NCBI RefSeq assembly: GCF_016892605.1
Contig: NZ_JAFEMV010000004.1
Location: forward strand, 248,001 to 312,000
Length of the DNA stretch: 64,000 nt
Source of the DNA: Desemzia sp. RIT 804
Lineage (GTDB): Bacteria; Bacillota; Bacilli; Lactobacillales; Carnobacteriaceae
Direction: 5' to 3'
Position 1 is the first letter of the stretch. The number at the start of each line of letters is the position of its first letter. Below, one piece after another: positions 39,219-49,276 of this stretch. The notes beneath the pieces are model-generated. The model was not told the DNA's origin. It saw only the letters and a program-made list of their open reading frames with translations, and made no database searches. A program made the translations under genes and the position numbers.

Positions 39219-40847
39219 TTACTCTCCAGCTTCTGCCCATCTATCGTAAGCAGATTGGTACACTGTTACGTATTCTTCAACACCCATTTTTTCAATTGTG
39301 GACACATAGTTATCCCAGTTTTCATCATCTAATGGCAATTGTCCTGTAATAAATTGTGCTTCAGAGTTACGGATATATGTTTGAAGGTCAACCTCAATTC
39401 CGCTTACTGTCTCTTGTTCTTCACCAGTTAAATACACAAGTGGAAATGCAACTTCTCCGTGTTGATTAATTTTTTCTTCTGTTTCTGACTCTAGAAACAA
39501 ATCAAAATCTGATTTTCCATCATCACCAATTAATTCCAATTCATAATCTGAATTTCCTGGAGTAGTAACTCCGTAATCAGGAGTAATTTGTCCCCGGTAT
39601 TCTTCTCTATCGCTTGCTTCTAAATCTTCATTGTATTCTCTTGCTCCGCCTTCTTCATCAACCCAATCCCATAAGTATCCAGCAGGGCCTCTATTTAAGA
39701 AGTCATAACCTTCTTGTGAGTAGAAGTAATCTGCCCATCTTATAGACGCAGCAGGATTTGGATTATCTTTGGTGATTGCGAATGTTCCTCTTTGAATTCC
39801 TGTACTCATTGGGAATATAGGCTCTTTGGAATATTCACTTGTCATTGGGCCCATCATTGGATTATTGATGGCTTCTTCTTCTGTTTGTCCTGTTGTAAAG
39901 AATGAGAACCAGTCTGGGAACATGCCTAGTTGATTGTTCTCTCCTTTAGCTTTTTTCTGTTCATCTGCTTGAGAGAATACTTCTTGGTCTAGTAGTCCTT
40001 CTGAATATAATTTATTCATAAATTCTAAATAACCATAGTAATTTTCTGTCATTGGAGCGTAGCGAACAACACCGTCATGTTCTTCAATTCCCCATTCTTT
40101 AATCCCAAATGCTGAAAGCAACCAAGGACGAGTACTATCCATTTTTACGTCTGTAAAAGGAATTTCATCCGCTTTACCATTACCGTTTGGATCCTCTGTT
40201 TTGAATCTAACAAGCATATCATATAATTCATCAACTGTTTTAGGTGCTTCTTCGATATCTAAAGCGTCCATCCAGTCTCCGTTAATCCATACTGGGCCTC
40301 TTATCCAAGTAGAGCTTGCTCCCCCATTAATTCGTGGTAAAGTGTAAATATTCCCATCAGTTGTTGTAATAGATTGTTTAATTTCAGGCCTTTCTTCCAT
40401 AGCTGCTTTCAAGTTTGGTGCATATTCGTCAATTAAATCATTTAGTGGCAATAATAGTCCTTGTTGACCATAATCTACTTCCAAAGCTGGTGTTAAAACA
40501 TCACTTCCTGGACCAAAAATTATATGTGGTACATCACCACTAGCAAAAGCTAAATTAAATTTTGTGCTAAAGTCACTCAATGGTGGTGTAGTATAATCAA
40601 GGTCAATATTTGTCATTTTTTCATATTCTATCATCGTTGGCATGTCTTCCCATTCTGCCATACCAGTTCCTGGAGCCATTAACGTCATCTTGATAGGTTC
40701 TTCAACAAATGGGAACCCTTCTTTTGCAACTTCTTGAGTATCTGCTTGTGTATTATCTTCACTAGCTGAACTTCCTCCACATGCTGCTAATAATAATGTA
40801 GTAGAGAACAAAAGTCCGGCTGCTAAAAATCGTTTATTTCTCTTCAT
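39219..40847 (-). CDS. oligosaccharide ABC transporter binding lipoprotein (LplA type)
   Basis: This is a 542 aa extracellular binding protein of the large LplA/YtcQ class, with lipobox LLLAAC (Cys at about 23). The long mature domain suits long oligosaccharides. It is encoded with an LplB-type and an LplC/YtcP-type permease and just upstream of the mannosidases, so its ligand is most likely an N-glycan or glycosyl-asparagine, by analogy with the pneumococcal NgtS system. That ligand is inference. Confidence 0.92.
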   Translation of the reverse strand: MKRNKRFLAAGLLFSTTLLLAACGGSSASEDNTQADTQEVAKEGFPFVEEPIKMTLMAPGTGMAEWEDMPTMIEYEKMTNIDLDYTTPPLSDFSTKFNLAFASGDVPHIIFGPGSDVLTPALEVDYGQQGLLLPLNDLIDEYAPNLKAAMEERPEIKQSITTTDGNIYTLPRINGGASSTWIRGPVWINGDWMDALDIEEAPKTVDELYDMLVRFKTEDPNGNGKADEIPFTDVKMDSTRPWLLSAFGIKEWGIEEHDGVVRYAPMTENYYGYLEFMNKLYSEGLLDQEVFSQADEQKKAKGENNQLGMFPDWFSFFTTGQTEEEAINNPMMGPMTSEYSKEPIFPMSTGIQRGTFAITKDNPNPAASIRWADYFYSQEGYDFLNRGPAGYLWDWVDEEGGAREYNEDLEASDREEYRGQITPDYGVTTPGNSDYELELIGDDGKSDFDLFLESETEEKINQHGEVAFPLVYLTGEEQETVSGIEVDLQTYIRNSEAQFITGQLPLDDENWDNYVSTIEKMGVEEYVTVYQSAYDRWAEAGE

Positions 40848-40895
40848 CTATACTCACTCCTAGTTTTTTAGTTTTTATTACCTTTTAATTTTTTA

Positions 40896-41825
40896 TTACC
40901 CTTTAATAGAACCTATCATTACACCTTTCACAAAATATTTTTGTAAAAATGGGTACACAATAATAATAGGTAGTGTAGCAACAATCATAACACCATATTT
41001 TATGATAGCGCTTAAGTTTTGTTGCTCATTTAAGTACATTGCTGTCTCTTCTGACATCATAGTAGATGGATTTGAAGATAAATCTTGTAACACAAGAATT
41101 TCTCTTAAAACCATTTGCAATGGATATTTTTTTCGATCATCAATATAGATCAAGGCTTGGAAATATTGATTCCAATGACCAACTCCATAAAATAGTGCCA
41201 TTACAGCTAGTATTGGTTTAGACAACGGCAAAACAATAGAGCTAAATATTTTAAAATCTGAAGCCCCATCCATAAGAGCTGCTTCCGTTAGCTCTTCAGG
41301 AATAGTAGATTGGAAAAACGTCCGAGTAATCACAATATTATAAACTGATGCCGCTCCAGGTAAAATCAATGCCCACATCGTATTTGATAAGCCTAAATCA
41401 TTTACTAAAATATAAGACGGAATTAACCCCCCCGAAACAAACATCGTAATAATCATCATTTTTGTAAAAAAACTCTTTAGAGGGAATTCTTCCCGTGATA
41501 AAACGTATCCTGCTGGAATAGTTACCAGAAGGTTTATCAATGTCCCAACTACTGTATAAATAATAGTATTGAGATATCCTCTCCAGATAGCTTCATTTTG
41601 TAATATCGTTCGATACCCTTCGAATGTAACTTCTTTTGGAAATAACCACATTTCTCCTGAATTTACAACAGCTGGATCACTAATTGATGCGCTCAAAATA
41701 TAAATCAAGGGATAGGCTACTAATAAAAAAGCGACAAACAGCAACAGATACACAATAGTAAGAAATATTCGGTCTGTTTTAGATTCTTGAATAGTGGATT
41801 TTTTTATAACTGCAGCACTTTTCAT
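40896..41825 (-). CDS. carbohydrate ABC transporter permease (LplC/YtcP type)
   Basis: This 309 aa permease has about six membrane segments and an EAA loop around LTEAALMDGASDFKIFSSIVLPL. It is 21 bases downstream of the LplB-type permease and 48 bases upstream of the binding-protein gene. The three form the importer of the N-glycan locus. No ATP-binding subunit is encoded here. Confidence 0.92.
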   Translation of the reverse strand: MKSAAVIKKSTIQESKTDRIFLTIVYLLLFVAFLLVAYPLIYILSASISDPAVVNSGEMWLFPKEVTFEGYRTILQNEAIWRGYLNTIIYTVVGTLINLLVTIPAGYVLSREEFPLKSFFTKMMIITMFVSGGLIPSYILVNDLGLSNTMWALILPGAASVYNIVITRTFFQSTIPEELTEAALMDGASDFKIFSSIVLPLSKPILAVMALFYGVGHWNQYFQALIYIDDRKKYPLQMVLREILVLQDLSSNPSTMMSEETAMYLNEQQNLSAIIKYGVMIVATLPIIIVYPFLQKYFVKGVMIGSIKG

Positions 41826-41846
41826 TTTTCTAACTCTCCTTTCTTA

Positions 41847-42839
41847 TTACCATAAGGATACTTCACTTACTTTGCGAGATATCTTATTCACTACAATCAG
41901 CAGTGCCGCATTAATGACTGAGTTAAATAAACCAATCGCTGCCGCATAACTATATTGAGCATCCAATAATCCTTGCTGGTAAGTAAATGTAGAAATCACG
42001 TTAGAGGATGTCATATTTAATGGATTTTGCATTAACAATATTTTTTCATGTCCAACAGACATAATACTTCCAAAATTCATGATAAGCAAGATAACCATTG
42101 TAGGAACAAGCACGGGTAGATTGATATACCACATTCTTTGTAATCTTGACGCTCCATCAATTGTAGCAGCTTCATGCAATTGTGTATCTACCCCTGACAA
42201 AGCAGCCATATAAATGACCGAACTCCATCCGGTACTTTGCCAAACTCCTGAAAGAACATAAATAGACTTAAACCACGTAGGATCTTCCATAAATGCTTTT
42301 GTTTCAAAACCAAGTGCTCCCAAACCATGATTAATAATCCCGCTTGAAGGCGATAAGAAAGCAATGATCATTCCGACAATGACAACTGTCGAAATAAAGT
42401 GAGGAGCATAAGTAATCGTTTGAACCATTTTCTTAAATGCGCCATCTTTCACTTCATTCAATGCTAGTGCTAACATAATTGGTATTGGAAAACCGACGAC
42501 TAAGGAATAAATACTAATCCCTAATGTATTTTTTAATAGATCCCAGAAATAATATGAATCAAAGAACTTTTCAAAGTGTGCCATTCCTACCCAAGGGCTA
42601 CCCCAAATTCCTAATGACGGCATATAATTTTTAAAAGCTATTTGAACACCATACATGGGCCCATAATGGAAAATTAAAAAGTAAAGAAAGGCTGGTAATA
42701 TCAATACATATAATTGCCAGCTAGTGAGAATCTTTTTCGCTTTATCTTTCCAATTTGTTTTTGTCCTTGTCTTTTCTAGGTTTTCCTTTCCGATTGTTGT
42801 ATCACGAATGTTCGTTATTTTTTCGACATGTTTTTCCAT
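41847..42839 (-). CDS. polysaccharide ABC transporter permease (LplB type)
   Basis: This 330 aa permease has a long hydrophilic N-terminus, then about six membrane segments starting at WQLYVLILPAFLYFLIF. The EAA loop is around LHEAATIDGASRLQRMWYINLPVL. GAAGGAGGAATC precedes the ATG. It is the first gene of the long operon that runs to the M20 dipeptidase, preceded by a good promoter and a cre-like site. Confidence 0.92.
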   Translation of the reverse strand: MEKHVEKITNIRDTTIGKENLEKTRTKTNWKDKAKKILTSWQLYVLILPAFLYFLIFHYGPMYGVQIAFKNYMPSLGIWGSPWVGMAHFEKFFDSYYFWDLLKNTLGISIYSLVVGFPIPIMLALALNEVKDGAFKKMVQTITYAPHFISTVVIVGMIIAFLSPSSGIINHGLGALGFETKAFMEDPTWFKSIYVLSGVWQSTGWSSVIYMAALSGVDTQLHEAATIDGASRLQRMWYINLPVLVPTMVILLIMNFGSIMSVGHEKILLMQNPLNMTSSNVISTFTYQQGLLDAQYSYAAAIGLFNSVINAALLIVVNKISRKVSEVSLW

Positions 42840-42931
42840 ACAAATTTGATTCCTCCTTCTTCTATATTCTTAGGAGTAAAAATAAATAAAATCACCTTTC
42901 TCCTAGTTGCTTTTGGTTGACCACACCAACT

Positions 42932-42945
42932 TGTAAGCACTTTCA
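42932..42945 (-). promoter_or_regulatory. cre-like site at the N-glycan operon promoter
   Basis: TGAAAGTGCTTACA matches 13 of 14 positions of TGWAANCGNTNWCA. It begins at the last base of the -10 box, a position where CcpA blocks initiation. Confidence 0.65.
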
Positions 42946-42973
42946 TTATATGTAGACCAAGCAGTATTTACAA
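42945..42973 (-). promoter_or_regulatory. promoter of the transporter/mannosidase operon
   Basis: TTGTAA (42973-42968), 17 bases, TATAAT (42950-42945) on the minus strand, about 105 bases before the LplB-type start. Confidence 0.75.
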
Positions 42974-43063
42974 TGTGTCATTTTTTATGCTTATTTTATT
43001 AAAAACGGTATTAAATTAACGTTTGTGCATTTTAACATGTGTAATTTTCCTACACATTTAAAC

Positions 43064-43102
43064 AAAAAAGATGCGAATGGTTAATCCATCCGCATCTTTT
43101 TT
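43064..43102. terminator. terminator after the AraC regulator gene
   Basis: AAAAAAGATGCG-ATGG pairs with CCAT-CGCATCTTTTTT (43064-43080 with 43086-43102, one mismatch). It separates the regulator gene from the transporter operon. Confidence 0.85.
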
Positions 43103-43110
43103 GTTTCTTT

Positions 43111-45393
43111 TTAATTACTTTCTTGATATCTTTTTCTATATTCTCCAGGGGTAACTCCATTTTCTTTTCGAAATTTTCTAGTGAAATTAGAAACGTCATA
43201 ATACCCAATCTGTTTAACCAATTCTTGTATTGGTTCTCTTGTAGTCAACAGTAACTCTTTAAAACGTCCCATACGTAATGACTGCACTGTACTTGAAAAA
43301 GATTTTCCTGTTTCTTCTTTAATTAATTTGCTGGCATACGAAATAGAAATATTATTTTCAGAAGCAATTCTTTCCAATGAAACATCAGGAGAATCGTAAT
43401 TTTGGTAAATGAACTGAACAACTCTTTGTTCTGTTTTTATACTTTCTGTTGTTTGTCTTTCATTTATGCTGTTGCAAATAGAAATAACAATGTTGTATAA
43501 CACTTTTTTTGATTCTTTCTTATTTGAAAAATCAGCTAATTTTGACACTTGTTCATAATGATTATCTATTTCTAAATCAATAGCTAATTTAAACACAGTA
43601 TTAAATACATCAGCAACTACTGCTTGTACGGCAATAACTTGATAAGCATATTGTTCAATTTTACAAAATAAAGACTCCACTGTTTCTAATGCAGTTTCTT
43701 TATTTCCTTGTTTTATACTTTGCGTCAAAATCAACATTTCCTCATTTGGATAATGAATCATATCTGTTGGTTTCGTTATTTCGTTCTTTTGCGATACTTC
43801 TTTAAAAAATAAAATAGATGACGCCTTAGAATCAGATGAATTCATCTGTTCCAATGTAGAGCTGGCTTCAATATAAGAATTTTTAATTTTAATTAAGGAG
43901 TCGTAGGTATTCCCAACGGCAATTTTCCATTTTTCATTTTTTGGTAAATCTTCACTCTCAATTTTTTCTTTAATAAATGAAGAAATCTTACTCCAATATG
44001 TTTCATTTTCCTCTTTCATATTTAAAATGACAAAGATCTGATTATTCTTAAAATGTGGAATGGTTGCTTCAATAATATAACCATCTGGATTTTCTTCAGC
44101 GGCTTTTAATTTCTGTACGATTTTTTCTATATTGATAATATTTTTTGTTCCCACAGATTTTTCTCCAAGTTCTAAAATTAAAACAGCGAATAATGGAAAT
44201 GGAAAGTTTATTCCAACATCTTTCAAGCCTTTTATAAATTTGTCGCCTTGGAGGTATTTTCCTTCGATTAAATTTAATAAAGCAGAATTTCGCACAATAG
44301 GTGCTTGTTCATTCACCAAATGATTTAACAAATCATACTCTGATCGAGTACGTTTGATATTTGTTTGTATAAACATCCACTCATCTTTTATTTTTTCTTC
44401 TTCTGCTGAGAAAGAGCTTGTTAGCCGTTTAATCGGCTGATAATTTTTTATAGCAAAATAGAAAGAAATTCCCATACCTACAAGAATAAGCAATACTGTA
44501 GCTACTGCGAAAATAAATAAGACTCGATACAACGGACGATAAAAACGAACTGTCTCAATCAAAGAAACGAATGTCCATCCAGTTATCAGATTAGATTGAG
44601 TGTTTAATGTAAAATCTTTTTGTTTAATTTGAGTTGTTTCCTTATTCATAATGTCTGGCATTTTGCTTAGGATGTCTGATTCGGATAACTGAGAGATTTC
44701 TCCATTCGAAAAGAGTAAGTTTTCTTTTTCATCAGCTACAAATGTAATTCTTTCATTCTCATTTCCCATTGCTTCCAGATTTACTTTTAAGGAATTCGTA
44801 TTCATTACGAAAAGAATAACACCATACTCAGGAGACGTTCCTTCAAGCGGCATAGTGTAATAGACAACTTTATTATTAAAGTGGTTGTTACTTTGGAACT
44901 TATTTAATGTATAAACAGATATTTTCTCTGCTGGGTGCATAAATTCTTCCATTAATCGATCTTTTTCAGTAATATCAAAATCACTCGTATTATTCATCAA
45001 TGCACTTAGCGACATGGTCCCCTTAGATGAAAAAATAGTTGGATGATTATTGATAATTATATAAATACCTTTAGTAGAACGAATTGAGTTATCATACACT
45101 TTTAATTGTTCTACATATTTACTATATTCTTCATTTTTACCTAACGAATGAGGAATAAAATTGCGAGTATAATTGATTTGGTTCCCAACTGAATCCATTT
45201 CCATAATTTGTTCATCTAACTGTAAGCTTGCTTGTTCTAAAGATGTTTGGTTTGTTGAAGTTAATTCTTCGCGGATGCTTTTTACATAAATTGTATTCAC
45301 TGTAATTAAAAAAATAATAAAAGGAATAGAAAAAACAAGTAAATAAGAACCCAAATATCTTTTAAACACAGAAGAGTCCGGAATTTTTCTCAT
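43111..45393 (-). CDS. AraC-family membrane-bound regulator (YesS type)
   Basis: This is a one-component transcription regulator of about 760 aa. A membrane segment near the N-terminus (YLLVFSIPFIIFLITV), an extracellular sensor of about 250 residues and a second membrane segment (VLFIFAVATVLLILVGMGISF) precede a cytoplasmic part with a C-terminal AraC double helix-turn-helix (VSLERIASENNISISYASKL and EPIQELVKQIGYYDVSNFTRKFRKENG). The start is ATG at 45393, or TTG at 45399, which is better spaced from GGGGG. Placed between the two enzyme operons, it probably senses an extracellular glycan signal and activates them. Confidence 0.92.
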   Translation of the reverse strand: MRKIPDSSVFKRYLGSYLLVFSIPFIIFLITVNTIYVKSIREELTSTNQTSLEQASLQLDEQIMEMDSVGNQINYTRNFIPHSLGKNEEYSKYVEQLKVYDNSIRSTKGIYIIINNHPTIFSSKGTMSLSALMNNTSDFDITEKDRLMEEFMHPAEKISVYTLNKFQSNNHFNNKVVYYTMPLEGTSPEYGVILFVMNTNSLKVNLEAMGNENERITFVADEKENLLFSNGEISQLSESDILSKMPDIMNKETTQIKQKDFTLNTQSNLITGWTFVSLIETVRFYRPLYRVLFIFAVATVLLILVGMGISFYFAIKNYQPIKRLTSSFSAEEEKIKDEWMFIQTNIKRTRSEYDLLNHLVNEQAPIVRNSALLNLIEGKYLQGDKFIKGLKDVGINFPFPLFAVLILELGEKSVGTKNIINIEKIVQKLKAAEENPDGYIIEATIPHFKNNQIFVILNMKEENETYWSKISSFIKEKIESEDLPKNEKWKIAVGNTYDSLIKIKNSYIEASSTLEQMNSSDSKASSILFFKEVSQKNEITKPTDMIHYPNEEMLILTQSIKQGNKETALETVESLFCKIEQYAYQVIAVQAVVADVFNTVFKLAIDLEIDNHYEQVSKLADFSNKKESKKVLYNIVISICNSINERQTTESIKTEQRVVQFIYQNYDSPDVSLERIASENNISISYASKLIKEETGKSFSSTVQSLRMGRFKELLLTTREPIQELVKQIGYYDVSNFTRKFRKENGVTPGEYRKRYQESN

Positions 45394-45431
45394 TACCAAA
45401 TTATTCCCCCTTTCTAACTACCAGTTTAATA

Positions 45432-46073
45432 TTAATTCTGTAGTTCTTTTCTTTTTTCCTCTGCTTTTACAGCCCCAGTATAAGTGAACCATACTATAGG
45501 CAAAAAGAATAAAGGTGTCCCAAAAAAGAAAAGCAGAAAAATATAATTTCTCATTAAAGTAACAACCAGAATTAATCCTACCGCTGCTGAGAAAGTAAAA
45601 ATAGGAACGGAAAGAGCGATAAAAAAAGATTGTTTAAAAATATTTTTTAAAGAGAAATCATATCGAACCATGATAGTGTAAGTATATAGACCGACACAAA
45701 GAACAAGAAAAGTGAGGAATAATAATAACGTATGGACAACAATCGATTGAATAAATACATTTGAAACTCTTAAATCAACATATAAAATAGCGAATGTCAA
45801 AAGCGTAATATATCCAATCTGATTTGAACGTTTGAAATAGGTCTCATATGCTTGGCTAAATTCTTCTTTTATTGAGAAATTCGTCTCTTTTTCTTCGAAC
45901 CATTTATACATCACTTTTACAACTGAAGCACTGGCTGGAAAAACTCCTAGTATAATAAAACCTTTTAAACTATATAAAAACCAAAATAATTGCAAAATAA
46001 AAAAATTATAAATCCACATTCCAAATGAAACAAGTGCGTTTAAAAATTTATTTTTCTTAATGTTATCTGTCAT
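45432..46073 (-). CDS. DUF624 (YesL-family) membrane protein
   Basis: This 213 aa protein has about five hydrophobic segments and the DUF624 character (GMWIYNFFILQLFWFLYSLKG near the start, then FPASASVVKVMYKWFEEKET). YesL proteins are regularly encoded with YesS-type regulators and LplABC-type transporters for complex carbohydrates, but their function is not known. GAGGGAG precedes the ATG. It is followed after 32 bases by the regulator gene. Confidence 0.88.
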   Translation of the reverse strand: MTDNIKKNKFLNALVSFGMWIYNFFILQLFWFLYSLKGFIILGVFPASASVVKVMYKWFEEKETNFSIKEEFSQAYETYFKRSNQIGYITLLTFAILYVDLRVSNVFIQSIVVHTLLLFLTFLVLCVGLYTYTIMVRYDFSLKNIFKQSFFIALSVPIFTFSAAVGLILVVTLMRNYIFLLFFFGTPLFFLPIVWFTYTGAVKAEEKRKELQN

Positions 46074-46257
46074 TTTATTAACTCCCTCGTCTCGGTCTTG
46101 GCTTACTCTTAAAAAAGGAACCGCTTTCTTTTTGTTTGGTAAAGTAGTGCTCTACAATTTATTAAATGTATTTGTTACTCTTTCACTACATGAAACTAGT
46201 TTACAATAAAAAATAATTTTAATCAACGAGACTTTGTCTATTTAAACTATACTTTTT

Positions 46258-46293
46258 AATAAGGACAGAAATAGATTTACTTCTATCCTTATT
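46258..46293 (-). terminator. hairpin after GH13
   Basis: AATAAGGACAGAA pairs with TTCTATCCTTATT, with one mismatch. On the minus strand only a weak A/T tail follows. It probably ends the GH20-lipoprotein-GH29-GH13 transcript. Confidence 0.5.
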
Positions 46294-46306
46294 GTTATTA
46301 TAGATT

Positions 46307-47935
46307 TTACAAAAAATTATCCTTTACTACAAAAGTCTCATACGGACCTAAATCAAGTTTATTTAATTGGTAAGTCTTTTTTGGATAATTTCCGATAACC
46401 ACTGGCTTTTCGCCTTGTCTATCGTCTAAATTTAACGTCACATGAATTTCACTCATATTCGCTACCACTATCCACGTTTCTCCTTTATAACTGCGCTCAT
46501 AAGCAAATATTTGTTTATGAGCCTCAAGCAGCAATTTAAATTCTCCCCAAATAATCACAGGATTTTCTTTTCTCAACTTAATCAACTGTTGATAAGTATA
46601 AAAGATCGAGTTTGGATCAGCTAATACAGCTTCTACGTTAATATCAGAATAGTTTGGATTGATATGAAGCCATGGTTTTCCATCAGTAAAGCCGCTATTT
46701 TTACTCCCGCTCCATTGCATTGGAGTTCGAGCATTATCCCTTCCCTTAGCATTTATAGAATGAAAGATGTCCTTTTTCGAGTACCCTTTTTTTATTCGTT
46801 CAACATACATATGGTGAGTTTCTATGTCATTCACTTCTGACATATCTGATATTGGAAAATTAGTCATCCCCAGTTCTTCTCCTTGGTAGATATAAGGAGT
46901 GCCTTTTAATAGATGAAGAGTAATCGCAAACATCTTTGCACTTTCTACACGATATTCCTTCTCATTTCCCCATCTAGAGACAATTCTCGGAAGATCATGA
47001 TTATTCCAAAATAGACTATTCCATATTTTCCCATCTAATGCTACTTGCCATTTTGCAATGGCATGCTTTAATTCAAGTAGAGTGAATAACTTCAAATCCC
47101 ATTTAGATTTACCAGGTTGTTCATCTAATACCATATGTTCAAATGAAAAAATCATAGACAACTCGTTCCTAGAAGGATCACCGTAAAGCTGCGCAATTTC
47201 TGGAGATGCGCTCCAAGCTTCTCCAACAGTTAAGGTATCTCTGCCTGCAAGTACTTCTTGATTCATTTCTTGCAGATACTCATGTAATTTAGGTCCATTT
47301 ACAGTAATTTTTTCATTAGGGACCTTGCCTATCAAATCAATAACATCTAAACGAAAACCCGCTACTCCCTTGTCGAGCCAAAACCGCATCATTTGCCATA
47401 TTTCCTGGCGTAATTGAGGGTTTTCCCAATTCAAGTCCGGCTGTTGCTTACTGAATAAATGAAAGTAATATTGGTTACTCTTTTTATCATGCTCCCAAGC
47501 TGAGCCACCAAAACCAGCTCTTAAGTCATTTGGCTCTTCTCCATTAATCGGGTCTCTCCAAATATAATAATCTCGGTAAGGATTGTCTTTCCCTTTTTTT
47601 GCCTCTAGAAACCATTTATGCTTGTCTCTTGTGTGATTTAATACTAAATCCATTAAAATACGAATATCTCTTTTCTTTGCTTCATCAATCAGTAATTCTA
47701 TGTCTTCCATTGAACCAAACTCTGGATTTATACTTTCATAATCACTAATATCATAACCATTATCAAAATTAGGTGATTGATAGACAGGACTTAACCAAAT
47801 TGCTTCAACCCCTAGCTTCTCTAGATAGTCCAACCGTGTAATGATTCCTAGAATGTCGCCAATTCCATCGCTATTAGTGTCTTGAAAGCTTTTTGGATAA
47901 ATTTGGTATACGACAGATTCTCTCCACCATTGCAT
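46307..47935 (-). CDS. GH13 alpha-glucosidase / oligo-1,6-glucosidase
   Basis: This is a 542 aa exo-acting GH13 enzyme of the oligo-1,6-glucosidase/DexB group, cytoplasmic. The conserved regions are visible: MDLVLNHT, the nucleophile Asp in GFRLDVIDLI, the acid/base Glu in VGEAWSAS, and NHDLPR. It is 11 bases downstream of GH29. Its place among N-glycan enzymes is unexpected because mature N-glycans lack alpha-glucose; it may process dietary or glucosylated glycans, or collagen-type Glc-Gal after another step. This is speculation. Confidence 0.9.
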   Translation of the reverse strand: MQWWRESVVYQIYPKSFQDTNSDGIGDILGIITRLDYLEKLGVEAIWLSPVYQSPNFDNGYDISDYESINPEFGSMEDIELLIDEAKKRDIRILMDLVLNHTRDKHKWFLEAKKGKDNPYRDYYIWRDPINGEEPNDLRAGFGGSAWEHDKKSNQYYFHLFSKQQPDLNWENPQLRQEIWQMMRFWLDKGVAGFRLDVIDLIGKVPNEKITVNGPKLHEYLQEMNQEVLAGRDTLTVGEAWSASPEIAQLYGDPSRNELSMIFSFEHMVLDEQPGKSKWDLKLFTLLELKHAIAKWQVALDGKIWNSLFWNNHDLPRIVSRWGNEKEYRVESAKMFAITLHLLKGTPYIYQGEELGMTNFPISDMSEVNDIETHHMYVERIKKGYSKKDIFHSINAKGRDNARTPMQWSGSKNSGFTDGKPWLHINPNYSDINVEAVLADPNSIFYTYQQLIKLRKENPVIIWGEFKLLLEAHKQIFAYERSYKGETWIVVANMSEIHVTLNLDDRQGEKPVVIGNYPKKTYQLNKLDLGPYETFVVKDNFL

Positions 47936-47946
47936 AAACGTACTCC

Positions 47947-49266
47947 TTATATTTTTATTTCATTCTCTCCATCTTTCAAAAAAATTTCGACTACTGGAAC
48001 TAAAACTTCAGGTTTTTCGATAGGTAATTCTAACACGACACTATCCTCATCAATGTGAGTTTCTGTGCTTGTTATGACCTCTTCAGGATCAAACTCTCTA
48101 AAGAAAACTTGAGAATGATCATGCAAAAATTGCGCATATTGTACTCTTCCAGCTAATCCTTGTAAATGAATGTGTCTTAATGGCCAAGAATAAATGTGAA
48201 GATACAACTTGTTACTTCCAACTTGTGTATATCGGCAGTCTTTTGGAACTGTAAACGGACTTTGTCCTGCTCCATATAGGGATTTACTATTTCGTTTCAT
48301 CCAGTCACCGATATCATTTAATCTGCTTTCTTCTCTTTTGTCTAATTCGCCTTTTGCATTTGGACCAACATTTAACAAAAAATTGCCGTTGTTGGAAACT
48401 GTTTCAATCAACATCTTGAGCAGCACTTCACTGCTTTTCCAATCTTTCGCATCACGATCGTAACCCCATGTTGGTTTCATTGCTTGACAAGCTTCCCAAA
48501 TAACAGGCTGTCCATCTTTTACAAGTGGTTTCTCAGGCTGATATTGTTCAGGTGTTACAACTCCTAAACCTAAATCTAAGCGGTCATTAACAAGAATATC
48601 TGGTTGCAATTTTGTCACTAAATCTAAAATTTCTTCTGATTTCCATTCATTTTTCCCTTTTCCTTTAGACCATTCCCAATCACGATGGCCATACGAAAAA
48701 TCAAACCAAAAATAATCTACTTTTCCATAGTTTGTCAACAATTCGGTTACTTGATTTTTTAAATAATCTAAATAAGCTTCCATCTTTCGAGTGTTGTTTG
48801 ATTTTCTATATTCTTCATCATCTCTTTGTGGATGAAGTCCGTCTATTGTAAAATCTTCGTGATGCCAATCAATTAAAGAATGATATAAACCAATTTTTAT
48901 TCCTTCAGCACGAAATGCTTCTATAAATTCTTGTACTAAGTCTCTCTTAAACTGAGTATTTGTAATTTTATAATCAGAATAGTCAGTATCCCATAAGGCA
49001 AAACCTTCATGGTGTTTAGTCGTAAGAACTGCATATTTCATACCCGTTTCTTTTGCTGTTTTAGCTAATGTCTTCATATCTATTAATTCTGGATTAAAGT
49101 GTTCAAAATATTTTTGATAGTCTTCTGGAGAAATTTGTTCTGTGGTCATTAGCCATTCATGACGCGCAGCTAGGCTGAACAATCCAAAATGAATAAACAT
49201 TCCAAAACGATCATGTAAAAACCACTCTGGATTTCCTAGCTCATTGTTCCAATTCGCGTATTTCAT
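47947..49266 (-). CDS. GH29 alpha-L-fucosidase
   Basis: This is a retaining alpha-L-fucosidase of family GH29, 439 aa. The family start WFHDRFGMFIHFGLFS and the nucleophile region VDYFWFDFSYG are present. A short beta-domain follows the barrel (about residues 350-439). No signal peptide is seen, so fucosylated glycans must be imported. It follows the NTF2-like lipoprotein gene by 10 bases and precedes GH13 by 11. Core or antennary fucose removal is the likely role. Confidence 0.92.
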   Translation of the reverse strand: MKYANWNNELGNPEWFLHDRFGMFIHFGLFSLAARHEWLMTTEQISPEDYQKYFEHFNPELIDMKTLAKTAKETGMKYAVLTTKHHEGFALWDTDYSDYKITNTQFKRDLVQEFIEAFRAEGIKIGLYHSLIDWHHEDFTIDGLHPQRDDEEYRKSNNTRKMEAYLDYLKNQVTELLTNYGKVDYFWFDFSYGHRDWEWSKGKGKNEWKSEEILDLVTKLQPDILVNDRLDLGLGVVTPEQYQPEKPLVKDGQPVIWEACQAMKPTWGYDRDAKDWKSSEVLLKMLIETVSNNGNFLLNVGPNAKGELDKREESRLNDIGDWMKRNSKSLYGAGQSPFTVPKDCRYTQVGSNKLYLHIYSWPLRHIHLQGLAGRVQYAQFLHDHSQVFFREFDPEEVITSTETHIDEDSVVLELPIEKPEVLVPVVEIFLKDGENEIKI

Positions 49267-49276
49267 TTTCTTCCCT

